From assembly GCA_015680685.1 (NCBI GenBank), contig MNCI01015499.1, positions 1,221,554 through 1,285,553 on the forward strand: 64,000 nucleotides of DNA, read 5' to 3'. The notes beneath the pieces were generated by a model. The model saw only the letters and a program-made list of their open reading frames with translations. It ran no database searches and was not told where the DNA came from. Below, piece by piece: positions 45,211 through 54,809 of the stretch; the stretch's first letter is position 1, and the number at the start of each line of letters is the position of its first letter. Source of the DNA: Gnetum montanum. Its lineage: Eukaryota; Streptophyta; Gnetopsida; Gnetales; Gnetaceae. Both the position numbers and the translations under genes were made by a program.

Positions 45211-47470
45211 AGAGGATATAATGTATGAGAATCAAGAATAGTTTTGGTGGTGTTTAGCATTTGATTTCTTTATCAGTTCTTATCTTGCAACATGTATAAT
45301 CTAAGAAACTTTGGTTAGTGGTATGTAGAACCCACCCATGGTTAATACTGACCTAATTATCAGCATGTAAGCTTAGGATGTCAAAAATCTCAAGAAAATC
45401 TTAGCATGTAAGCCTATTTCCTTAGTATTTTTCTTCATCATAGTGTGTGAAGGGTCTTTCTTAGCTTAAGAAGGATTTCATGGATAGTGTGTGGACATTT
45501 AGGAAGGATTTTTTATACTAAACCCCAACATTGGAAGCTATTCGCTCATCTAATTTGCAAGGGTATTGTATAAGAGCTAAAGTTTATGGTTAAAACCCAA
45601 ATACCCAACATTTTTTAGTAATTCTAGCATTTTTCCATTCCTGTGCACAATGTGGTTAGAATAGAGTTAGAGATTCAGGCTTCTTTTTGCAACAATCAAG
45701 GCAAAATCTTGAAATCATCGTGAAGAAGATTGGATCAATAAGTTAGATATTGGTCTTGGACAAGGAAATAGAGGTTGTGAGGATTGTTTCCAAGCTTTCA
45801 AATCTATCTATAGGTGAAGGATCTTCATCAAGGGTTGCCAAGTGCTAATTTTCCTTACTTTTGACAAATTTGTGAAAACATTTTTTCATCTTTAAGCTTG
45901 TCTAGGTCAAAAATTTTCTTTCCAACTATGTCGAATCGATGGTTTACATGTTTTGACGATGTTAGGAGTGCAATTTAGGGTTTTTTTTGACATTTTTTTG
46001 GATAGATTTTGGTTTTTTCCCAAACCTATACACAACATTGATGCCCATTTTTTACTTGTTTTAGTCAAATTTTGGGATTTTTCTAGCTCATGTATGATGC
46101 AATTCTCAAGTTACGACTATACAGGGTTTTTGTTTGAGGTTTTTTTGGCTATACTTAAGGTAGAATTTGAATTTTTTAGATTTTTTATTATGAAGATTTG
46201 GATTCTTTCGCAACCTAGTGCATGGTGTTCTTGCCTAATTTTCCAAAATTTTGTAGTTTTTCCATGGAAGAATTGGTAGCTTTGGTAATGTTTTGATCAC
46301 ATGTGGTTACTGCCTAGGGTTCATGGGGATGGTTGATACAATGTAGGATGGTTATAGATAAAGCTTGGAATTTTTAAAATTTTTTTGAAGTTTTTCCAAG
46401 GTTGTTACTATAATCAATTTACTGCAAACTAAGGTTTTTTTGGGTCAAAATTTGATGTAATTTTGGCATTTTTTATACTTGTAACCACATCATTGATGAT
46501 GGATTTGGGTTGTTTGGGGCATGTTCTTTGAATTTGCAATTGAAAATAATTTTTAAAATTTTTTTCAAGATTTTTCTCTTACCTTGGGGGATCTATATTG
46601 GTCAATTTGTAGCCTATTTGTAGAGTTTTGTGTTGTTTATGGCTAGTATTGATAGTCTTGGTTTTTTTTTTCTTTTTTCTTTTTTGGGTTTGAATTTTAA
46701 CATTGTTGATTTTTTTCAAGTCCCATGGCTAGTGCATGGTGATCTCTTGGCTTGATAGGATAGTGTATGAGAGGCATTGTGGTTTTCCTTAGGGAAGAAT
46801 GGCAACATGTGGGCTCTAAGAACCAAGAAAAATTGTATTTTTCATCAGCACTTTTGCCGTATTCCCAGCATTTGAGATTGTTAAATTGCTTAGGATAATT
46901 TTTTGTGGGAATTCTCTACCCTCTAAATCATAGTGCTTTCTATTTTGGCTTATAGTTTCGTTAAAACTTAGTTTTGTGTCACCTATTTGTGGAAATGCTT
47001 GCTTTAAGGCATAACACGTCAACTATTTGTGAAAATGAAACAATAGTCTTCTACAATGCTAAATTGATTTGTTTTCATGTTAAAGGGTTATGCAAATGTC
47101 AAACTAGATTTTTCATATGTTGAATGCTTTTCAAGATGTCAAATTTAATTTTTTGTATGTTAATTCAAATGTGAAAGGGTTGAATTTTGGTTTACATTAG
47201 GATGGTAATTTGTTTAATACACTTGGTTATTTGGGTATTTTTTTATCCAATGCCAATGTTGTCATTCCATAGGCTATTGTTATTTGGATTTTGTAAATTT
47301 TTGTTTTGTTATTTTCTTGATTTTCTATGGTCTAATGGCTATGTGTTTTGGCTATGTACAGGGCATTACTGAAACCCCTATTGGTCATTGTGAAGTTAGT
47401 GGGGATTTTGTGTTGCATTCAAATGACTACCTAAAAATGTTTAAACCTTGATATGAACAATAATAACCAC
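45211..47470. other. Spacer upstream of antisense gene in element D
   Basis: I cannot place a coding exon with confidence. The plus strand is T-rich with long TTTTTT runs (45970-46720), like intron or upstream sequence of the plus-strand gene. A 108-codon frame (45953-46279) is phenylalanine-rich low complexity and is not supported. The first exon of the antisense gene, readable in element E, could not be found here. Confidence 0.4.
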
Positions 47471-50400
47471 ATTCCATTATGGTTTAGGCTCTTCATGTAC
47501 TTGCTCCAAAATTACAGTGTGATTATGTGTTCACACTTGGCTATGGATGTTGTAGTGATAACCACAGAGACTCTTATGGTAGGGTCTTCTCACAACATTT
47601 TGCAGTTTATGGTGGATGATCTTGACACTTGAGAGAAATAGAGTAGAACAAGGGCTTGTATTCTGTGGAAGTTCAACAATTATTCCAAATCTGGGAGATG
47701 CCCATGTACTTGTGATAGACCTTGATGTTAGATCACAAGATAAACATTTTATTCTAGAATTATTCTAGAATCCTCTTGGAACTATTTACTTACTAGAAGG
47801 ATAAATGTTTTTTAAAGTGACAATTTTGTTTGTTTTTTTTGGTTTCAACATTATTTGTTCTAACTATTTTCATGATTTGTTTTTATAGATATAAGGTACA
47901 TCATGGAAAATTGGTGAAAAATGATCAAATCTTATTTGTGGGACATACAACTTTGGAGGAGAGTAAGCAAGGTGAGGTCATAAGAGTGCGAGTGCTTAAC
48001 TAGCTTAATGCAGAGTTTGGTAGGTACCTTATGTAGTATTCTTGCATATATTAAATGTGTGTAGCTATCCATCATGCATATGAATTTTGGGTTCTCCAAG
48101 ATTTAAGAGCACTTTTAGAAGTTTAGTATAAGGTTCCAACTTTTCCTAAGCCTAGTGAGCAAAAATTGTTTAGACAATGCCAAAATTTTAAGAATTTTTA
48201 GTCTAGTTTTGTTTAGTTTTTTTGGTTTTTAAGTTTTTAGTTTTTGTGATTTTATGATTTTTATGATGGAAGAGGCTAATAGGCCAACTAATGTTGTGTT
48301 ACAAATTCCATGCATGAGTCTACCATCACCATGATTACTTCAGGTTATACTAAGAAGATTCAACTCAAATAGGATGAATTGGACTTAGCATAGGAATGGT
48401 TGGAAAACAAAGCTCTTGCAGATGTTCAATAAAGGATCACTGATGTAGGTTTTCTTAACTTGTTCATGTTACCTAGTCCATCCATGTCACATGTTGAGAT
48501 GTTGAATGTGATTGACTCTTTTGATGAGGAGATCACCAAATTTGTTAATTGTGTTCATGGCTTTCCCATTGTTTTAAGTGTTAATGAGTCCATATTTAGT
48601 AATCTTTCTAGCATACTTTCTAGTAGTATTAAGGTAGCCATTAGAGTTGGAAAAAATGTAGGCCATAGAAAGGAAATGGAGGCTTTGTGTAAATCACCTA
48701 CTAGTGGTGCATTGTCTTTTAGAGATGTTGGGGAGGAAAATGAAACTTACCTCCATTTCCATCCTAGAGCCTTTCCCATGATACTATCATAGAAGAGAAC
48801 TATAGGGATTTAATAGGTTTGGATTATGAAAGTGATTTTTACCGATGACACTAGGTTTGATTGGGCTACCTTCTTGATCATTGGTCTAAGGGATGAAGTC
48901 CAAAACTCTGCAATGACCTTGATTCTATATGGCATGTACATTTTACATTCTTTGCGACATATCTTAGAAGGTTCAAAAAGTTTGTGGTGATTAGGAGAGA
49001 TGGTACGTGAGTGGCTTGTGATGCCTTCCAACTCTTTAAGCCTTAGACTAAACACATCATTCAGGTGATGTGTGTCTTAGATCTACTTGTGGAGGATGTG
49101 GATGAATTGTTGTTTGTTACCACTAAAAATTTTAGTGGTGTACATGATTGTTCCTTTGATAGCATAGAGATTAAGCCTAATGCTATATGTGGTAATGAAA
49201 AAAGGGGAAAAAGGATACATAGAAGTAGATGGCAATGCTGGAAAAAGTTGAAGATGCCTCATGTTGAAAGAATGTTCTAGTTCCTAATTAACAGACATAT
49301 ACAAAAATGATGATTAAGTTCAATAGGAAAAATTAGAATATTGGAGATATGCATATGTTTTTTATGTTTTTATTTTTAATTTTATGTATTTTTTTGGCTA
49401 TATTTTTTCTATTAAATTGTTTACTAATTTGTTTTATAATTTTTGGCCTTGTTTGATTGCAAGAAAGAAATAGGAACTAGCTGCTAAGGCTATTGAGGAG
49501 TAGGAGCAACGACTCCAAGAAGAAGAGGAGAGGATGACCAAAGAAGCACAAGATGTCTTGAATTCTATCTTTGATGATTAGGCCTCAGATGGCAACCTTT
49601 CAATGGACATGCCTCATGATCTTCCTGGTGGGTATTGAAGTTGTTTATTATTATTTTAATTTTTGTAGGTTTTTGTTGCAAACTGTATTGATTGTTATAG
49701 CCATGGTAGTGCATGAGCCTTCTCTGGAAGCATTTGCATCTACATTTCATTATAGGCCTTTGGTGAAGGTCCTAAACAAGATTGAGTTTATTAGGGAATG
49801 GTAGATAACATGGTTGATATGTTATAGTAGATAGCTCTTGATGTTGGTAAGAGAAAGAATATTTTTTTTTACATTTTTTATATTTTTATGTGTTTTTTAT
49901 GTTTTATGGCTATATAGCTTTAGTAGTTTTTAAATGTTTATGGTTGTTTTTGTTTTCTTGGATTTTTGGCTATGTTAATTTTCAAAGTTAGATGAGATCT
50001 TAAGCAAGACATCAAATTTGATGAGCTTGTTAAGCTACCACCCAATGTGGAGAACATTCCATGAAGATTATATAAAGGGGTTACCAAATGTGCTATATCA
50101 TGTACAAAGAAATCTTGGAAGTTCCAACAATCTAATGAGCTTTTCTGGGAGTGGGTTATGGCTTTGGAGAAGTAGGTTAAGGAGCTATCAAATGAAAACA
50201 AGAGCCTTAGAGATTATAAGGAGTTTATAGAGGCTTATGTGGCTAATAGAGACTCTTTGCGCACTAAGAAAATCAAGTGGTCATGCTATTGAAGTACCAT
50301 ACAAAGTAATTTTGTTCTAGCTATTCATCTATAAGACTAAGGATTGGCAAGATTATTGTACCTAGGTGCTTAAATGGGGTAAGAAGCAAAAGGCTCACAA

Positions 50401-50958
50401 GCGACTATATAAGGCAGAGAAGGAGAACCACATGAAATCATGACATGAGGAGGCTATGATGTGTCAAAAGTATGATTTTTTTATGTAGGGAATAGGTGTG
50501 AAGGATTTCTTTAGTAGGTTTGTGGAATCAATGGTTATTATTGATTTTCTAGCTCTTTAGATTATGACTACATCTGGGGAAACTTCCATAGCCACCTTTT
50601 TTCCATACCCTTATTGAGTGCACAGATGTTGAGAGAGGAAATATCTTGGTAGGGATGGATCTAGGAGAGATCAACTAGGCTAACATGAGTAAAGAAGAAA
50701 TTCTTCATAGGTTGGAAGCAGGTTTTCAAAGATTCACACTTGAAGACATTACTTTTGAACCCCTATAGTTTTATGAAAAAGTGTTTTAATTTTTTATGTT
50801 ATAATTTTGTTTTGTTTTTATTGTTTTATGGTTGTGTTCTTTGTCCATTATGGTCACTAATCATTTGTATGTTTTGTTGTCTACAGGCCCTAGATGGTAG
50901 TGATGATAATGTTGGCAATGATATTGATGGTCATCCTCCTCTTCCTTCTATGACTTAG
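47471..50958 (+). pseudogene. Antisense intron-containing gene of element D
   Basis: On the strand opposite to gag-pol, segments align in order with the gene at 62034-59138 in element E. The parts are: 47480-47620 (NYSVIMCSHLAMD…TLMVGSSHNILQF against FSIIVWSHLSGN…HLLVGSTQGILAF); 47890-48000 after a TTTTTATAG acceptor (KLVKNDQILF…TLEESKQGEV); 48330-48790 (EWLENKALADVQ…FLNLFML…MSHVEMLNVIDSFDEEIT); 50340-50470 (KDWQDYCT…KWGKKQKAHKRLYKAEKENH against QDWKDFCTSVQEWGQKEKDH); 50690-50765 (EEILHRLEAGFQRFTLEDIT); and a last acidic exon at 50887-50958 after a CTACAG acceptor, ending in TAG. Many stops sit inside. The protein family is unknown to me. The position, between protease and RT, and the orientation equal those in E. 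Confidence 0.65.
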
Positions 50959-51504
50959 TTTGTTATTTTTTCCATATTGTTGTAGTTATTTTTGGTTGGC
51001 TATCATAGCCTTTAGAGACTATGTATGATTTTTGTTATTATCTATTGCACAGTGTAACTATGACTATGGACATTTATTTTTTATTATTGTCACATAGTGT
51101 GACTATGGCTATTGAATTGTTTTAAATTTAAAATTAATGTTGGTTACTATTTTTTAATTTTTATGTTTTGAAATATTTTATTAGTTTTTATGTTTTATAT
51201 TTTTATATAATTGTAAGTTTTTTATTTTTCTATCATTTTATGATTGTTATGTAAACGTAAACAATGAATGTAAGTTATAGATCGATGTGAAAATGTAAAG
51301 TAAGGCTATATTTAAAATTGATAAATATGATGTAATAAAGAAAAAATTGTAAGGCAAAAATGTAAACATGTAAATAAAATTGAAAATAAGGCTACTGGTT
51401 AATGACCATGCAATATGTACAAGGGATGGAAAAAATGGATAACATGTTCAATCACACAACTATTTTCTAATCTTCAAGAGATTAGGAAATTTATAAGGTT
51501 TTTG
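50959..51504. other. AT-rich gap between antisense gene and protease of element D
   Basis: No gene is present. TTTTATG-rich sequence and ATGTAAA-type repeats (51240-51380) fill the convergent gap between the 3' end of the plus-strand gene and the 3' end of the gag-pro frame. The equivalent gap in element E is 58618-59137 and is similar in length (about 520-545 bases). Confidence 0.45.
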
Positions 51505-52310
51505 CTACATGATCTTGTACTCCCCATTCTCTTCACTTACAATGTTAAATGGGAGCTCTTCCCATGATTTGTTTATGGCCCTAGCTTTATTGGTTTTGGC
51601 TTGGTTGATTTCATTGTAGTTCTCGGCTTTTTTTTTTGGCTGTGGGAGTTTCTTCTTGAAACTCCACCTCAGATTCTTGCTCTGTGTCAACATTCTTGAT
51701 GGACAAGGGGACTGTGCTATCTCCATGGATTATAATTTCACCTCCCTTGTAATGTAGATTAATTTCTTGATGAATCGGGGAAGAGACTACTTGTAATTTG
51801 GCCAACTAGGGTCTCCCTAGGATTATGTTGAAACATACTGTCTTTTCCATCATAAGGAAATTAGCAGATGTCAGGAATTGTTCCCTAGCCATGAAGTTTA
51901 ATGTAATCGATCCCTTCACCACTACACATAATTTATTAAATGATTTAAATGTAGAGATGGAGGTGTTCTATATGTGTTCGAGTAAGCCTAAGCACTCCAT
52001 GATAGGAAAGGAAATTATGTTTATCATTACTTCATCATCAATGTGCATCCAATGTACCTTATATTGGTCAACTCTAATTATTATGAAGAGGAGAGGTCCT
52101 AACACTATACCACTTAATGAGTTGGTTTTCACCTCACTATTGCAAAATGTTAGGATGGTTGGCTTCGGTTCTTTATTATGTGAGTGTGGTACTATCACTG
52201 TGTGGATATATTATTCATTGGCTATGATGTCCTTACTAATAAGAATCGAAGTCAACATCTTAACTAAGATCTCACTATGAGTAGGGGAGGTCATGACCAA
52301 GTTGTACAAG
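51505..52310 (-). pseudogene. Protease of element D
   Basis: The minus-strand reading aligns with the protease of E. The matching segments are DLMTSPTHSEILVKMLTSIL; then FIIIRVDQYKVHWMHIDDEV, NIISFPIMECLGLLEHI and KSFNKLC-like; then LGRPWLAKLQVVSSPIHQEI, HYKGGEIIIHGDSTVPLSIK and an acidic tail ending near 51505. The active site in E is VDNGAATNV. Here it reads IDDEVMINI, so Gly of the D-x-G triplet is lost. Frames change once, near 51800. Confidence 0.75.
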
Positions 52311-52994
52311 CTCAATGAAGTGTTCTTTTATTTTAATGAGAGCTTAACCTACTCTATGATAGTGAGGAAGTATTTATCATTTTTGGATGATTTCTTATTT
52401 TTATTGGCCTTTCCTCCATTCTACCTTGGATTTTAACCTCATGTTTCAATGTTTGTTTCTTTTGCCCCTTTATCTTCTCTTGTTTTTGGTGATCCTCCCT
52501 AGATTAGCTTGTTGAGGTAGTTTGAGTGTTGGAATATAGGGGTATGGATAAAATTGGGATAGGCTTCAATGAACCTACTTCCTTCTAAACCTTTGGTTGA
52601 TCAGTGTCCTTAGTCTTAGACTTAGGAGTTGGCTTCTTGCATTTTTTAAGGGGTGACTTCTTGTTATTTGGGTGGGAGGAGGTTGATGCACTAGCCATTA
52701 CAAAAGGTCATTAGTCAACTTGGATTGTAGGTTTAGCAATGATGGAAGGGAATGCTCTAATGGAAAAAAATTATTTGGGAGCCATAGATGGTGATATCTT
52801 TATAACAAATGAAGTTCTTGAACTCATATAAATCTATTCGTTATGAGAAGGTACTTGAACCATGAATCGTTTCCTAGTGATTTTAGGTTTTTCATGAACA
52901 TTGAAGGTGGCTATGATAAATTGATCATTATTAGCATTAAGAAGATCCTTGTATACCTACATGGTTTGATTTTAAGGCCTCATAGGATTAGACA
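52311..52994 (-). pseudogene. C-terminal gag remnant of element D, cut by element E
   Basis: This decayed minus-strand sequence lies upstream of protease. Only the segment near the protease (QFLDEVLYDLM…) aligns well with E. The remainder is lysine-, serine- and proline-rich, like the gag-protease linker of E (57100-57680), but cannot be aligned with confidence. It ends abruptly at about 52994, where base composition jumps and the LTR of E begins. Confidence 0.45.
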
Positions 52995-54557
52995 TGAAAC
53001 ACCGTGGAAATTGCGAATCGGCCTAAGGCAAAGATTCACGATTCGGACGAAAGTTCGTGACAAAAATCCAGAAGATAGAACAAGGCAAAGAGGTGCGCAA
53101 CATCAAGTCTCCAAGTTTCTTACAAATTTCAACCTTACTTTGTTTTCTCTCTTTACACTACATTACGCAACATAGTGTAATGTTGCTTAGCGTAACTCTA
53201 TTTAACATAGCCCGATGTCAGAAAGACTCGTTGCATATTCCACTAAGTCTTTTGTTCAGGCCCGAGTTTACACTCCATTATGTAGAGCAGCGTAATGAGC
53301 TTTGAGAAAGCCAAAGTCAGAGTCGAAAGAAGTGCGGTAGATTGATTTCTTCTTTTTTGCAGATTGGTCGCTTTACGCTCATTACGCTACGCAGCGTAGA
53401 CAAGCGTAATTTATTGTAAAGTTGACCATTTTTACTCTCTATTACGCTTTGCGGTGTGAATGAGCGTAAAATAGCTTGAATCAACTACTTCCATGCTTTA
53501 TTACGCTCTGCCATGCAACACAGCATAAACAAGTGTAATACAGCGTAAAGCCAACTAAGGCAGTACCAGATATGCACCTGCTATCCACACGCACAATACG
53601 CTGATGAGTGTATTGTGTGTAATCATGAAGTAGCTTCAGTGGAAGTGGTCGACAGCGTACTTTGCTCCCCTTCCCAAAAATGTGATGCGACATGACCAGT
53701 TTCAACATAAAGTTTGCCAAGTCAACGGATTTTTAAAGGTTCAAGACACGTGTCATCAGGGCCATGCCTTCTCCACTTACTACCGAACCTATAAATACTC
53801 CAGTTGGCGGAAGGGGAGAGGATGATCAGAATCTTAGGCTTTTTTGGTAGCATCACCTTTTAGCAGAGATAGAAGACATTTGCTTGAGCATTGGCAGCAG
53901 GAGCGATCAGTCCTTTGGCAAAAATACAGTTCTCTCCATTAGCAATCATTGGCAGTTTTGAGCAGAGACTACCCAAGGCAAAGGGAGCAGATCAGAGATC
54001 GAGAGATCGTCTGGTGTGGTTGACAAGATCTATTGATCAGAGACAGTTGATCGATAGACATCCAGGCTTGACCATCCTTGCATCCCATCTTTGGCTTACG
54101 AGGTAGACCGAGCTTCATTCTGTACTCCTTGTTGAACAATTTTCTTGTTATTTTGTGTATGCTTCGCACAAGATAAGCGGAGTTTGCCATTGGAACTTTG
54201 TATACAATATACTCAATCTTCAGGTCAAAACATAGATCTTGGAATCGTGCATTCTTCTTAAATCTGATCCCCCTTGTCGCGTTGACATTGTCGTTATTTC
54301 AATTTATTTACATCATTTTCTACTCCTTTTTCGATTCATCGAATCAGTTTGTTTCGCGGAATATCCATATACTACGCATAATATCACAATATTCGTCGAT
54401 TTATTGATTCAGTAAGTTCCTGTTTGATCGACAAGAACGTTCAGGGCACCGTGGATTCATTTTCTCCAACACGGCCCTCACACGGATTTGTGGTTAAGGC
54501 TGTGTACACGGATTTTCGTTTGGTATTTTCCAGCGACTGACGTTTTCTGTCGTTACA
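52995..54557 (+). repeat. 5' LTR of element E (limits approximate)
   Basis: The LTR is inferred between the end of D gag and the primer-binding site. Candidate ends are TGAAACACC at 52995 and CGTTACA at 54557. A TATA box (TATAAATA) is at 53790-53797. U3 (53160-53620) is full of ATTACGC and GCGTAAT motifs in hairpin-like pairs. The second LTR is outside the window, so the length (about 1.56 kb) is not confirmed. Confidence 0.55.
53790..53797 (+). promoter_or_regulatory. TATA box of element E LTR
   Basis: TATAAATA lies in a locally unique context (GAACCTATAAATACTCC), about 230 bases after the ATTACGC/GCGTAA module cluster. It has the usual place of an LTR promoter at the end of U3, so transcription would start near 53825. 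Confidence 0.6.
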
Positions 54558-54563
54558 GTTTTT

Positions 54564-54590
54564 TGGCGTTAGAAGGAGGGCTTGAACCTC
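54564..54590 (+). other. Primer-binding site of element E
   Basis: TGGCGTTAGAAGGAGGGC followed by TTGAACCTCTG lies seven bases after the LTR end. The reverse complement reads like a tRNA 3' end: GGTTCAAG as T-loop, then GCCCTCCTTCTAACG and CCA. I do not assign the tRNA identity. It differs from the tRNA-Asp site of A, B and C, in line with a different lineage. Confidence 0.6.
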
Positions 54591-54809
54591 TGATCCGTAT
54601 TTTACAGGTAGCCCTGTAAGTGATCTATACCCACGTCCATAAAAACGTAAGTGTAATACCTCTAGGGAAGTTTACGAAAAATCGTGTGGTGTAGATTGGT
54701 CATAGCAACGATTCCTTTGGAATCCTACAAGGTAAAAAGCCCATTCATAATTCTGTTTGGCCATTGCCTTTTGGATCCAGTCGTTTCTTGTCATTAACCT
54801 ATCTGAGAA

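Larger units (their letters stand above)
39243..52994 (-). mobile_element. Element D: Tat/Ogre-like retrotransposon with antisense gene
   Basis: In minus-strand sense the order is end of gag (52994-52311), protease (52310-51505), an opposite-strand gene (plus strand, 47471-50958), a long repeat-rich spacer, RT (43320-42257), RNase H, integrase and a 3' tail (to 39243). Neither LTR is in view. On the right the gag is cut by the LTR of element E, and on the left the element stops at element B. The RT (YVDDIVVKS), the CTNN.AQYE-type RNase H and the layout match element E, so D and E are the same lineage in opposite orientation. Decay is much heavier in D. Confidence 0.8.

Noticed and set aside
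45953-46279. 108-codon plus-strand frame rich in Phe upstream of the antisense gene in D
   Set aside because: Low-complexity T-rich sequence gives Phe runs in any frame, and it does not match exon 1 of E.
53891-54190. Overlapping 70-codon frames on both strands in the LTR of element E
   Set aside because: They lie in R/U5 of the LTR downstream of the TATA box; no protein pattern and no Gag start there.
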